NCBI GenBank assembly: GCA_003573635.1
Contig: QUTJ01031740.1
Span: 1 to 16,443, forward strand
Source of the DNA: Goniomonas avonlea
Lineage: Eukaryota > Cryptophyceae > Goniomonadida > Goniomonadaceae
Direction of reading: 5' to 3'
DNA: 16,443 nucleotides
Made by a program: the position numbers and the translations under genes
Part shown: piece after piece, positions 7,177 to 16,443 of the stretch
Position numbering within the stretch: the stretch's first letter is position 1
Layout of the letters: the number at the start of each line of letters is the position of its first letter
The notes under the pieces: model-generated
Seen by the model: the letters and a program-made list of their open reading frames with translations, nothing else
What the model was told of the DNA's origin: nothing
Databases searched by the model: none

Positions 7177-9666
7177 ATGGCGTCTTCCGATTACCAGATG
7201 CTCGAGGCGCAGAAAACAGCGCACCCTGAGATTTCTGACCTCTATGAGCAGTTGAAGAACTATGAACAGCGCAAGTACGTGGCTGTGTTATTTTTTCGTG
7301 TTTCTGACGTTTCTCGCAGGCTGTGGCATCAGTTGACGGTGACATTGGAGCAGCTGGTCAACAACCCTTGCTTCGAGACAGGCGACGATTTGTTGAATCT
7401 TCACGCACACTTCATTAGCAAGTTTGACAGATGGCTCAACCGCACCAAGCTTGTCCAAATTTTGCTTGTCATCTCGAAGCAGTGCTCTGGTAACCCGCGC
7501 TGCGGACTTTGCTCGGCACTTACCAGCCCCCAGACCCTGCTGCAGCCATTGCATTCATGACGGACAACGCCGAGAAGGTGAAGGATAATGCTGAAGCACA
7601 CACCTTGGCCAACCTCGAGGTTGCCCGTCTTCATTTGGAGTCGGGCGATGTCGAAGCATGCAAAAAAATTGTCGAGGCTGCCCAGGAGTATTTGGGACGT
7701 ATTGCTGAAGTGGAGCCGATTGTGAACTCCAGTTTTTACCAAGTCAACTCACTGCTGCACAAGGTAGACGTTCCTCCATTGACTCTTCTCCTCACATCCT
7801 CGTAGTTTCTTGGGAACGCAGCTGAGTTCTACACAAACTCTCTCTTGTACTTGGCGTACACGCCGGTCGAGGATCTCGCCCCCGCACAATGCGCGGGTTT
7901 GGCATTTGATTTGGGTTTGGCGGCGCTGTGTGGGGAGAAAATTTATCAGTTCGGTGAATTGGTGAGTGGAGGTTGGTCTGCGAACCGATCGTGCTGATCT
8001 CGGCCACAGCTGCTTCACCCAATTCTGGCTTCCTTGGAAGGAACTCCCCAGGAATGGCTGCCACATCTCTTGCGTGCCTTTAACAGTGGCAACATTCCAG
8101 AATTCGAAAAGATTGCTGCCGTGAACCATGAAGCAATGAACGCCCAGGTTGGTTGCTTCGTGCATGCTTCGCACAGTATTTCTGAGATCGCATTGCAACT
8201 TAACGACCTTAAAGAAAACACTCACTCCCTGCCAGCCTATTCTGAGGGACAATGCACAAAAGTTGCGTGAGAAGATTCGGATCTTCGCGCTGATGGAGTT
8301 GATCCGTGACCGCCCAGCACACAACCGCCTCATTAGCTTTGTGGATGTTGCAACCCGGTGCACGGTCACTGTTGACGAGGTCCGTAGTTGCGTGCCCTCT
8401 CGCACCACCTGACTGAGGACAACATTGTGCCTTATTCGCAATTTTGTGTTCCTTTTGATTGTTCTGATTGGTGATTTCGACGAATTAGAATTTTCTCAGG
8501 ATTGAATCGCTGACCATGTGTTCAGGTGGAGATTTTGGTTATGAAGGCCTTGTCATTGGAGCTCGTCAAGGGTGTTATTGACCAGGTAGGGTTGCCTTTT
8601 ACTGTCGTCGATGGGGTGGATATGTCCACACCGATGCGGTGGTGTGTGTCCATGGCTGTGTTGACTGTGATGCCTTTCCCTTGGTGATGTAGTCGAGACA
8701 CAAATGAGACGATGTGGTACTCTGCACACAAATATGCACACGTACTCACATGACACTCACGAGAGAGTGAGAGTTGCGTCATACATCCAGGCAAGGCAGG
8801 GGTGAGCTGACGGCAGAGCCTCAAAGCCTCCAACCATTTCCCATGTTTATATTTGCTCCCCACGTCACACACACACACACACACACACATGTGGACCATG
8901 TGGCCAGACCATTGGGTTCGACCCACCCTCTCACACCCCACACGCACAGGTGGACCAGACCGTTCGTGTCACCTGGGTCCACCCACGTGTGCTGGATCTG
9001 CCGGCTATCGCAAAGTTTAACGCACGCCTTGGCGACTGGATCAGCCAGGTGCGGATGTCTCAAGTTCGTGCAACAGACACGAGATGGAGTGCAACAGAGA
9101 CGAGATGGACTCTCCGTCGCACTGGCAGTCCCTGCCATTGGCCGTGCGCAGCTCACGACTAGAATGGAGCAGCTGCCCTTGACAACTCCGATAGCGTTTC
9201 TGCTTGCTTGGCACGATAGCAGATTGCGCGCAAGGTTCTGTGGTGTACTTTTTTTCTTCCCGGTTGTCGCTCTGAGAGTCGGTTTTCTCTCACGTTTCTG
9301 CCACATGATGTGCATCTCTGATGCCCTGGCCTCAATCGCATGTTCGACTCGCCTCATTCGGGTGCTTGCACATCTCTTGTAGCTGGGAGCTCGCTCGGCT
9401 CTTTTACGCCTTGACTGTCCAGCGGAGACCACAGAGCTCTGGGCTTGGATTTCCCCTCCTGAGACGGCTGTTGATGTTCCAGTTCTGACCCCCCGTTCTG
9501 ATCACTCCCCGTATTCGGCATTGCGCCTCTCACCTTGGCTCCACACTTGTGGCGTTTGGGATTAGGATGTAGTTCCTGCTCTTGCTGTTTTGGTTCTGAC
9601 CAGCTCTCGCAGGTCCAACAGACTCTGGTGTTCCTCGACAATGAGACCCCGGAAATTCTTGCCTGA
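7177..9666 (+). CDS. RPN9: 26S proteasome regulatory subunit RPN9/PSMD13, 9 exons, 382 aa
   Basis: Exons: 7177-7274, 7320-7489, 7534-7763, 7806-7961, 8010-8147, 8236-8379, 8526-8585, 8950-9048 and 9613-9666. The summed coding length is 1149 nt; family members are about 375-395 aa, so the gene is complete. Family signatures in order: LWHQLT (34-39), the helical repeat section, FGELLLHPILASL, HLLRAFNSGN, the PCI domain with ELIRDRPAHNRLISF and VEILVMKALSLELVKGVIDQVD, then TWVHPRVLDL and a short C-terminal helix. RPN9 is a PCI-domain subunit of the proteasome lid, a structural component rather than an enzyme. The start was placed at MASSDYQM because upstream codons are not conserved-looking and lie in the promoter. 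Several introns are 42-48 nt; the last two are 364 and 564 nt and contain simple repeats. Confidence 0.96.
8866..8889. repeat. (CA)n microsatellite in RPN9 intron 7
   Basis: About 12 CA/AC dinucleotides inside the 364-nt intron between the exons ending VIDQ and beginning VDQT. Confidence 0.95.
9068..9109. repeat. Tandem 21-bp duplication in RPN9 intron 8
   Basis: Two adjacent units beginning GTGCAACAGA(C/G)ACGAGAT, at 9068-9088 and 9089-9109, with one mismatch. They start 20 nt after the donor of the last, 564-nt intron. No exon is recognised in the rest of that intron. Confidence 0.9.
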
Positions 9667-9965
9667 GCGCGCAGCATGCCTCAACGTTCAACGCTAATAT
9701 CTGTGTTTATGCAGTCCTGAGTGCGCCCTGGGCGCGCCGTGGAGAATCGAATACAATCTCAATCTTGACACCACTCGCGCCAAGCATCGAACGTGAAATT
9801 TAATCGCACGACAGATTGCACGACAGATTGTTCGGAAACTGGCACTCATTGAAGTTACCATTGGTCGGCTCAGGTTCATGTGCGCGTCACGCGTCAATAC
9901 CAGCTAATACCGGGTCTTTGGGAATCTAGTGAAGTTTGCTGTATCGGGTCCATGTGCCACCACGC
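9667..9965. other. Convergent intergenic gap, RPN9 / sulfotransferase
   Basis: A 299-bp region holding both 3' untranslated regions. A 12-bp tandem duplication, GCACGACAGATT, lies at 9806-9817 and 9818-9829. There is no AATAAA and no recognisable gene. Confidence 0.6.
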
Positions 9966-11767
9966 CTAGCCGTGTAAGGAATCCATCGCGTCACGGCGCT
10001 CAGCGTCATGGAAAAGAATGCGGTCGGCCCAGAGGACCTTCTCAAGTTGAGCTTTGACCGCGGGTGACAGTGTGTTCAAGTCCGTTCGAGGGCGATAGTT
10101 GACTCGCTTGTTCATGTGCCGCTGGCTGGATGTTATCCAGGGCACTCTGGCCTCTAGCCGCTGCATCAAGCTGGGCAGCTTCTCCGTAATTCCGACAAAG
10201 TGGATTTTCGCCAGGTTGAGCTGGGCGCGGCGCAGGGCCACGGAGAGCGGCGTGGAAGAGGAGTCGCAATGCACTCCGCACAGTGCCCAGGTCATCTCGT
10301 TACGAAGCACGGGGATACGGACGGGACCATAATCAACTCGACGGTGCTCATCATACTCTGCGAGGACCAGTTTTGCCAACTGGTCCGCAGTTTTGGGGAG
10401 CTTGGTATTGTTGGGGTCGGTGAAGGGGTTGACGAAGTGCTCGAAGTGGCGGAACACCGACTCGAAGCGGACGATGGGGTCGCGCAGCACAGTGACCACA
10501 AGGGGCAGGTGACTGTGATCACTGAACAATGGGGCCTCAAAGTCAGCGTGAAGCAATGCCACGTCGTAACCAGTGGCGTCAACGTGTCCGCCGTCCATGA
10601 CGTCCGCTGGGCGCGGACCTCCCGTGATGATGTCCCGAGGCAAAACCTTCAACCCTTTGGCTTCAGCCACGTCTGAGAGCCAGTCAGAGAGCGACCCCCC
10701 TCCGGTTCTTGGAATGTGGACGAAGGAGAATGGTGTGCCTGGATGCAACTGAATGGTCGCCGCGATCAACGAGTAGTGCGCGAGCAGCAGCGGGAGGGAC
10801 ATGAAGTCATTCTGGCTCCTCGGTGTGGCATTCGACGTGACCCAAAGTGCTTTCTCCACCTGGGGGATCTCGTCTTCTTCGAGCTTCACCACAACAGGCT
10901 GACTGAGTCCGGTCACGAGCTCAGTGCCCAGATGATAGCTTCTCGCATCGAACTGGTACTCAAAGGCCTGTAGAGTGATACTGCGAGGCACCGATTTTTC
11001 TCCGAGAGGAGCTGCATGTTCAAAAAAATCTGAGGAGATTAAGAAGACATCAGACACTTCAGGAGTGCTCTTGGAGTGAACGTTCTGAGTGAAGCCCAAA
11101 TTTCCCCAGAAGGCGCCGTTGACAAGAACACCTATCGTGTGCGCCGGGCGCGCTGGCTCAACGATAATAGCAGATTCTTTGCCTAGAGGTAAAAGACCAG
11201 GTTTTGGTGCGATCATCTGGAGAGTCTCTCGGTTTTCCAGCTTGTACCCGCTTTCCAAAACTCGGGCCACATTCACTCTGAAGGGTTCAAACCCAAGATC
11301 CCCATCCGGACAAGTAAAGAGGATGTCAGAATATAGTCTGGCGGCGTACAAATAGGTCACTGCGACGTCATCGTCCGTCCAGGCCTGCACACAAAATTGC
11401 GTCGTCGCCTCCTCGGAGTCAGCACCAATCAATCTTGCAGAGCACCGACTCAGGTTGCTGACTGCATAGTGCGAGCCACCAACTGGGCCAGTCCACTCCG
11501 ACATAACCACTTGATTTTGTAGCAGCACGAAATTCAGTCCTGTCAGGAGAGCTTAGTACTGGTACGAAAATTAAAAAGGGGCGCACGTTTCGGATATGGA
11601 GTTTTCAGCGAAATGGACAGCGTGAGGTACTGCCCTAGACTCAGGACAGCATGCATTCGTACAGGATCTAACCCTCCACACTCAAAGCGGCCAAATTCAG
11701 CATTTGCTGCACTGAACAGCCCGATGATCGCGAGGACAATTACAGCGCTCACCGAAACCGGAACCAT
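9966..11767 (-). CDS. Secreted/Golgi-luminal sulfotransferase, 2 exons, 584 aa
   Basis: Exon 1 is 11587-11767 and exon 2 is 9966-11539; the 47-nt intron has a TACTAAG branch-like word. Residues 1-23 are a signal peptide or anchor (VSAVIVLAIIGLFSAANA). Residues about 24-325 match no family I recognise; they contain several Cys and N-glycosylation-type sites (NLS, NAT). The catalytic part follows: FVHIPRTGGGS (333-343) is the 5'-phosphosulfate-binding loop of PAPS-dependent carbohydrate sulfotransferases (HIPKTGG type), and VLRDPIVRFESVF (411-423) is the 3'-phosphate-binding motif. Downstream residues (FVGITEKL near the end) are also typical. It probably transfers sulfate from PAPS to a glycan in the secretory pathway; the acceptor is unknown. 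The 1.57-kb uninterrupted exon contrasts with the intron-dense neighbours. Confidence 0.88.
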
Positions 11768-12068
11768 TTCTTTGCACGAAAAAAGGCCAATTTTTGGGGA
11801 AAAAATGACGCAATAAAATAATGATGACAGCGGATATGATCACTGGCATTCAGTGCCATTCACTGCTTTTGTGAAATTGAAGTTCAATACTGACACAAAA
11901 TTGAAAGTTCATTACAATTCATTCCGGCGGGATGATTCCGCACTTCCAATTGGTTCCGCCTCTTCCGACGATATTACATGCTTGAAACTAAGTTACTTGA
12001 ATAATACATTGAATACCGGTAATACCAAATCATGTTAACAGACAGCTCTGCACCGCAATTTCCGCAAA
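11768..12068. other. Divergent promoter region, sulfotransferase / methyltransferase
   Basis: A 301-bp AT-rich spacer between two divergent start codons. It contains short related words (CATTCAGTGCCATTCACTGC around 11847-11866; ATTGAAGTTCAATAC and ATTGAAAGTTCATTAC). No clear TATA box was assigned and no gene seen. Confidence 0.6.
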
Positions 12069-12884
12069 ATGGCGACCCAGCTTGAGGAGAAGAGCATGAC
12101 CTATGGGGAGAAATGCTTCAGTGTTGTGCTTGCTGAAGCGTTCTCTGGGAGCAGTTTTTCGGTCCAAGATCAGGGAGTCTTCCTTTGGCCGGCCGCTCAT
12201 ACTCTCTGCCTGTTTCTCACGACGAACGCCGACGAGCTCAGAGACAAGGTTGTGGTTGAGTTGGGCGCTGGCATTGGCTTGGGCACCCTTGTTGCGACCG
12301 CTTCTTGTGCACCCCGGCGATTTATTGCGACTGATTATTCGAGCAAGTGTTTGGATCTGTTGGCTCGAAATATTGAGCGCAACATTGCCATCCTCGCAGT
12401 CCAGCCAGAAGTAGCGAACCTCGACTGGGCCGATGTCAGCCCCAGAGAGACCCTTGGCATCTCTGGCAGTGATTGTTTTGACGTTGTTGTGATCGCATCA
12501 GACGTGGTTTGGGATGAGGTGTGCTGACTTCCTTTTCAAGTTTCCAAAAACTGGGTTGGCACTCGTTAACATCCTAGCAGGAGAGCGCGGATGGCATGCT
12601 TGGATGCGCGCATCGCTTGCTGAATCCTGGAGGCGTTTACTTCCTGGCATTTGATCCTAGGTTCAAAATGTGGCTCTTTTCTTCATCTACACTCACACAA
12701 CAATTGCAGGTCTGATTATCTCGAAGAATATCTTGCGACCTCAGCTTCAAGCAAGGGGTTTGAATGGACTGAAATGTTCCCTAGTTTGTACACGAGACCT
12801 GGTCAGCCGCCAGCGCCGATGCTATCCGCCGCCCCCACGAAGGTGGTGAAGCTGACACGTAAAGCCAATTGTTTTTTTTTGTGA
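12069..12884 (+). CDS. Family-16 (METTL21-like) protein lysine methyltransferase, 3 exons, 234 aa
   Basis: Exons: 12069-12518, 12581-12660 and 12710-12884. Features: VFLWPAA (37-43), the N-terminal family signature; SAM-binding motif I VVELGAGIGLG (62-72); acidic strand-2 end ATDYS (87-91); LDWAD (118-122); and ASDVVWDE (143-150), the family's DVVY-like catalytic strand. The second exon supplies HRLLNPGGVYFLAF, the usual late strand of a class I methyltransferase. Length and order fit Methyltransf_16, whose characterised members methylate lysines in chaperones, VCP, elongation factors and others. The substrate cannot be told from sequence. The start codon sits in a good context (AAAATGG). The last codons cross a T run (TGTTTTTTTTTGTGA), so a sequencing slip could alter the final residues. 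Confidence 0.9.
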
Positions 12885-13125
12885 TTTACAGAAACAAAAC
12901 AAAAATGAAATGAGAAGAGATGTCGACACACGGTGACACCTAAGTACAAGTTTTATGGACGAAAACGCCCAATCACAATAGCTAATACACGCCCGACTCT
13001 CGAGCTCGAGAGGATGGTAACCTGTCGCCAATTTTTTTAGATCAAGAGGGGAAGCTCCCCGAATCATGACAGTCCATGCCGGCACAAGGCCCGACAACAA
13101 TCCATTGCCAGTGCAGAGTGGCCAA
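12885..13125. other. Convergent intergenic gap with 16-bp perfect palindrome
   Basis: A 241-bp region between the methyltransferase and HSF stop codons. CTCTCGAGCTCGAGAG at 12997-13012 is a perfect palindrome. Homopolymer A/T runs occur around 12893-12905 and 13033-13038. There is no AATAAA and no gene. Confidence 0.7.
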
Positions 13126-15442
13126 TCAAGGAGGCAGCGGAAGTGGTGACAGAGTGTCCTCGAAGTCCGGTAACGCCTGGGGAACGGGTCACGAAAATGG
13201 GCAGCGCGCAGCGCGCCGGCGGTTGCAAGGAAAATCACAGGCGGAAATGGAGACGTGGGTGCAAACCTTGAAACACACCTGCAGCAACGGGTCGATCATC
13301 GGGCTCTGCTCCAGATCTTGAATTTGCCTGTGGTGTGATGAATGGCGCGAGTGGCCGGATTGTCCAGAGTGCCCAGACGAGTGACTCTCAGGTGACGCCC
13401 CCATGTTCAATGATTCTTCGAAGTCCCCAATGCGTTGAAGGCAAGCCTGCGTGAGCAGTCAGGACAATGCACAGACGAGTCAACACCACCGATTTGGAGT
13501 TGAGCCGCCGAACCGTGTGACACCACACGGAAGTCACTGAGAGCCTCAACCACAAGACACACTGACCTGTTGGGCTCTTGCATGCTGCAGATTTTGCCGA
13601 CTGACCTTCTGCGCCTGATGTAAACTATGGTCGTCCCAGTTGTTGGTATCATGCTGAGGGGCAGAGTGCAGCCACGAGGCGTGGTTGGACTGGGGCGGGG
13701 ATGGATGTGGCATCACGCCTCCACCATTGGTGCCATGGTGGTATGAGGGCTTCTCCTCCTCGTAGATCGGGACCTCGCTGAAGCCTGGCGGAACAGTGTG
13801 GGCTGGAGAGAAGTCAGCAGAGGTTCGAAGGCAGGAAAAACAGTGTGGGCAAGCAAAGTTTCAAAGCGCGCTTCACCACGAAAGTTGTTGGACTGACTCT
13901 GGGACCGATTCCCATGGAAGCTGGCAGGAATGCTCTGTGTTGCCTGAACAGAAGGACCATCGTTGGGCTGTGGGGTTGGCAGGTCGTTCAGCGAAAAGGC
14001 TGATCCGTGGTTGTGCCGTGCGTGCTCCAGTTCTACTCCGAGTTCCTGGACAATCGAAATTAGTGACCAGAGAAAAATGAAGCGGAGGGTGAACAGGCCC
14101 GACTGGACTCTGTGAGCGGGGATAAAGCATAGATGGACGTGTGCAAGTTGATGGGACCAAGAGATCCGGACTGCACGTTGCGTGATTTGCAGAGCACACT
14201 AAATTGCCCAACCTGTAACACGTTGGACCATTCTTCTGTTGGTAGTGCCGAGGTTGCCTGTCCTCCCAAGATCAACTGGTGAGAGTGCTTCCACACGTGT
14301 TGGTGGTAATAAGGCATGCGGCACGAGTGCCTTGCAACCGAGGTGGAAGCCATGAAAGTCACGTCCTTCACCAAGGAGGGGCGAGAGACAAAAAAGACAA
14401 TCAAGCAACCACGTTTGAGGCGTGTACCTGGAGCATTGAGGACCATTCGTCGGTCGGAAGACTCCGACCCTGGAACGCCAGAGCAATCTGCGAGTCTGCA
14501 ACATACGTTAGCGTGTGGACGGAAGAGATTGGTCACATACCATCGAAAGGATCGTCTAGAGACCTCCGTTGGGCTGTGGGAGGACTGGTGAGTGAAAGTC
14601 GAGAACTTCAATAGCGTACAGGATTCTCCGTTCATGAGGCGAGCGCGCTTGTTCTGCGTCTGGTTCTGCAGTTCCTGCACCACGGTGACGGATTTGAATG
14701 CATTGACCAAGAAGAACACGACTTTTGACAGTCGCTGCTGCATCATTTCTTGATGTCTCCGGGAACGGACGACCTCGGTCCATAGCATCTGCGGTGAAAC
14801 GTTAGCAACGACCAAAAACGGAGACGAACTGACCTCATTCTCACGGGAAAGATGCGAGACAGCATCTTCAAGCGTACGGTGTCGGCTTTGAAGCTGTCCA
14901 ACTTCAGAGAACAGAGATTCCATCTCTGTCTTGGCCTTGCCAACATCGACTGAGAGGGAGTGAGAAAAGCTCCAGAGATGAGCTGAAGATCGACGCACCC
15001 TTTTCTTTGTCGGTGTTCTTCCGCTTAATCTCCCTCAAAAGATCTTTGCGATCCTTGATGAACAAACGGTTTCGGAATTCGCTGTGGTCTAGAAGGCATG
15101 TCAAAACAAATATCCACCATAAAGGAGGGCATACCGGCATCTTGAGAGGTTTTCGAGAACCCATAGAGGTTCAACTGACGAACAAAGGAGGCAAAATTGC
15201 TGTGCTTGAAATATTTCGGCAGGACCTGTTGCCGATTCAGTGAACCCTGCTGGAGGCTGAGGAGCGCTCACCTGGCGAGCAAAACCGAGGGGATCCTTGA
15301 CATGGATGGTATCACCCATGGCTCCCCAGGAAAAGTACGGCTGAACCTCTGGATCGGCCAGCATGGACAGAAGCTTGACCAGAAACGGTGGGATCTCGCG
15401 GGTCTCATCTCCACATCCTGCTCCCTGACTGGGCGCTTGCAT
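13126..15442 (-). CDS. HSF: Heat shock transcription factor, 12 exons, 461 aa
   Basis: Exons: 15272-15442, 15135-15225, 14999-15088, 14834-14949, 14620-14788, 14541-14573, 14428-14495, 14213-14275, 13877-14045, 13606-13802, 13279-13446 and 13126-13176. The winged-helix DNA-binding domain spans about 16-113: [29 protein letters not shown], the recognition helix [14 protein letters not shown] and the closing [11 protein letters not shown]. The HR-A/B trimerisation coiled coil covers about 125-190 ([15 protein letters not shown]...[18 protein letters not shown]...[12 protein letters not shown]). Next come a basic patch (NKRARL), a 33-nt exon with RRSLDDP, two exons with a repeated LPT(D/E)EWS peptide, and a low-complexity tail rich in Ser, His and Gly ([19 protein letters not shown]) ending [13 protein letters not shown]. 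The tail is a plausible activation domain by its acidic/hydrophobic end. The first in-frame ATG is at 15442; the frame stays open upstream, so a longer N-terminus by splicing is not excluded. It binds heat shock elements as a trimer. Confidence 0.95.
14213..14495 (-). repeat. Two adjacent HSF exons encoding a duplicated peptide
   Basis: Exon 7 (14428-14495) ends [14 protein letters not shown] and exon 8 (14213-14275) ends [14 protein letters not shown]. Both finish with the same splice position after CAG. Nine of the last eleven residues are identical or conservatively changed. The coding nucleotides have diverged, so this is an old exon duplication or a selected motif repeat. Confidence 0.8.
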
Positions 15443-15815
15443 GACAAAAAAAGTGCGCTTGAAACAAAAGGGAATGAGGTGGCAAGCAGGTTTTGCTCTC
15501 TCATAACGCCGCGCCGGATCGGACAACCCAGAGGCGCGGAGGGGTGCCGATCCAAAAGGGCAATTGGCGCCAAGGTGATATCACTAAATTTCCGATTCGG
15601 CCAGCGATTACACTGACGGTCACGGAAAATCTCGTTGTGGTGATGGTTTCTTGCTATCCCGATCTTCAAATGGCTCGTGCGGTTGCTTCGGGTGGTCAAC
15701 TGCAAGCGTGAAGGTGGTTTTTGTTGCCACGCTTGAGTGGATTAGCTTGGTAAAAGTTTTGTAGTGGATCCTCCATACGACGAGTCGAGAGAGCCCACGT
15801 CCCCCACCTCACCGG

Positions 15816-15825
15816 TTTATAAATA
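15816..15825 (-). promoter_or_regulatory. TATA box, probably of HSF
   Basis: TTTATAAATA on plus (TATTTATAAA on minus) is a strong TATA element readable in either direction. For HSF it would place transcription start near 15790, with about 350 nt of leader. A rightward transcript cannot be excluded. Confidence 0.5.
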
Positions 15826-15914
15826 GCTCTGCGAGTTTCGGTCCACTCTCAATGCCTTACTCGCCGCTTAATCAAAACTGCTAATCTGGGTTTAACTCAC
15901 TACGCCTCGCCACT

Positions 15915-15927
15915 TTCGAGAATGTTG
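15915..15927. promoter_or_regulatory. Heat shock element, three units (third imperfect)
   Basis: TTCGAGAATGTTG follows the alternating pattern TTC-nn-GAA-nn-TT(C>G): two perfect units and one with a single mismatch. It lies about 90 bp upstream of the HSF TATA box, a normal spacing for HSF-regulated promoters, and suggests HSF autoregulation. Confidence 0.45.
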
Positions 15928-16276
15928 ATTGACCGCTCAGCGCGCGAACAGGTAATTCTCGCCTCTTGGCCAGGTTGGCCTGTGGGCAATCTCCGGGCTG
16001 GGATCTGTGACGATTCGTGTTGCGAAATCGCAAATCGCTCTCGCGCACCCCCGCCTTCAGTTGGCACGGAGCGGCGAGAAAAGCTGAGAAAGAGCTGGAA
16101 ACCGCTGTGGTCGCCAACGCCAAGCCCAGCCACCCGCGGACTTGGGGAATCGCCGCACACACAAAAATCACCCAACAACCCAGAGATTTCTAGGCTCATT
16201 CTGCAAATTCTCGTCTTGGGTCCACGACGGTCATGCTCAGTTGCCACGTTTCCTGAGAAACACTGAGCGAATAGTT
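15928..16276. other. HSF upstream region, overlapping uncertain ORFs
   Basis: Open frames of about 96-115 codons lie on both strands (15922-16266 plus, 15900-16247 minus, 15881-16171 minus). None resembles a known family, and they overlap each other, which is typical of GC-rich noncoding DNA. One plus frame starts with an ATG inside the heat shock element and reads MLIDRSAREQ before a possible donor. I see no supportable gene. Confidence 0.4.
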
Positions 16277-16350
16277 AAACGTTTAGGTATCTATCGGACT
16301 TCCTTTCGAAACAGCATTCAGTTAGAGTAAAACATTTAGGTATTTATCGG
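16277..16350. repeat. 21-bp direct repeat, 2 copies
   Basis: Copies at 16277-16297 and 16330-16350 share the form AAAC(G/A)TTTAGGTAT(C/T)TATCGG, with two mismatches and a 32-bp spacer. The second copy runs directly into a GA microsatellite. Confidence 0.9.
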
Positions 16351-16374
16351 GAGAGAGAGAGAGAGAGAGAGAGA
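16351..16374. repeat. (GA)n microsatellite
   Basis: Twelve GA dinucleotides immediately after the second 21-bp direct repeat, near the right end of the window. Confidence 0.95.
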
Positions 16375-16443
16375 GGATTCAAGCCATTCAGGAACCGCTG
16401 AGCGGCCACAGACCCATGAGGGCCTGCCTGAAGGCATAAGAGA

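Noticed and set aside
10200-10676. Plus-strand ORF of 158 codons opposite the sulfotransferase
   Set aside because: Antisense shadow of a strongly conserved catalytic domain.
14060-14998. A 312-codon minus-strand ORF as an independent gene
   Set aside because: It joins HSF exons 4, 5 and 8 through stop-free introns; exons 6, 7 and 9 lie in other frames and splice cleanly.

Overview
The window is nuclear DNA from an intron-rich, probably unicellular eukaryote. Six protein-coding genes are packed head-to-tail, head-to-head and tail-to-tail. Exons join through GT-AG introns that are mostly 42-50 nt and sometimes several hundred nt. Long introns and intergenic gaps carry microsatellites ((GA)n, (AC)n) and minisatellites. 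Nothing bacterial is visible: there are no operons and no ribosome binding sites. I cannot name the species; eukaryotic marker genes (proteasome lid subunit, heat shock factor, MAPK-like kinase) fit a free-living protist or alga. All exon models were assembled by hand from reading frame, splice phase and family conservation. Splice phases agree at every junction used.

Layout, left to right. 158-3892 (-): an 11-exon MAPK-like CMGC protein kinase of about 340 aa, with repeat-filled introns. 3893-5286: a repeat-rich gap with a hairpin-capable 23-bp repeat family around a 62-nt (AC)n tract, plus one doubtful small ORF. 5287-7052 (-): a 6-exon TRAF-type zinc finger/coiled-coil protein of 358 aa. 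7177-9666 (+): a 9-exon 26S proteasome subunit RPN9/PSMD13 of 382 aa, divergent from the TRAF gene across only 124 bp. 9966-11767 (-): a 2-exon secreted or Golgi-luminal sulfotransferase of 584 aa with a large unassigned N-terminal part. 12069-12884 (+): a 3-exon family-16 (METTL21-like) protein methyltransferase of 234 aa. 13126-15442 (-): a 12-exon heat shock transcription factor of 461 aa. 15443-16443: the HSF upstream region, with a TATA box and a heat shock element.

Four of the six genes touch protein quality control or ubiquitin/proteasome biology: the TRAF zinc finger protein, RPN9, the METTL21-like methyltransferase (a family in which some members methylate chaperones) and HSF. This may be chance, but the shared TRAF/RPN9 promoter and the heat shock element upstream of HSF are concrete regulatory leads.

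The most unusual observations are these: an 849-nt stop-free, multiple-of-three intron exactly in the kinase activation loop; loss of the MAPK TxY motif; two consecutive HSF exons encoding a duplicated LPT(D/E)EWS peptide; and a decayed exon copy inside a TRAF-gene intron.
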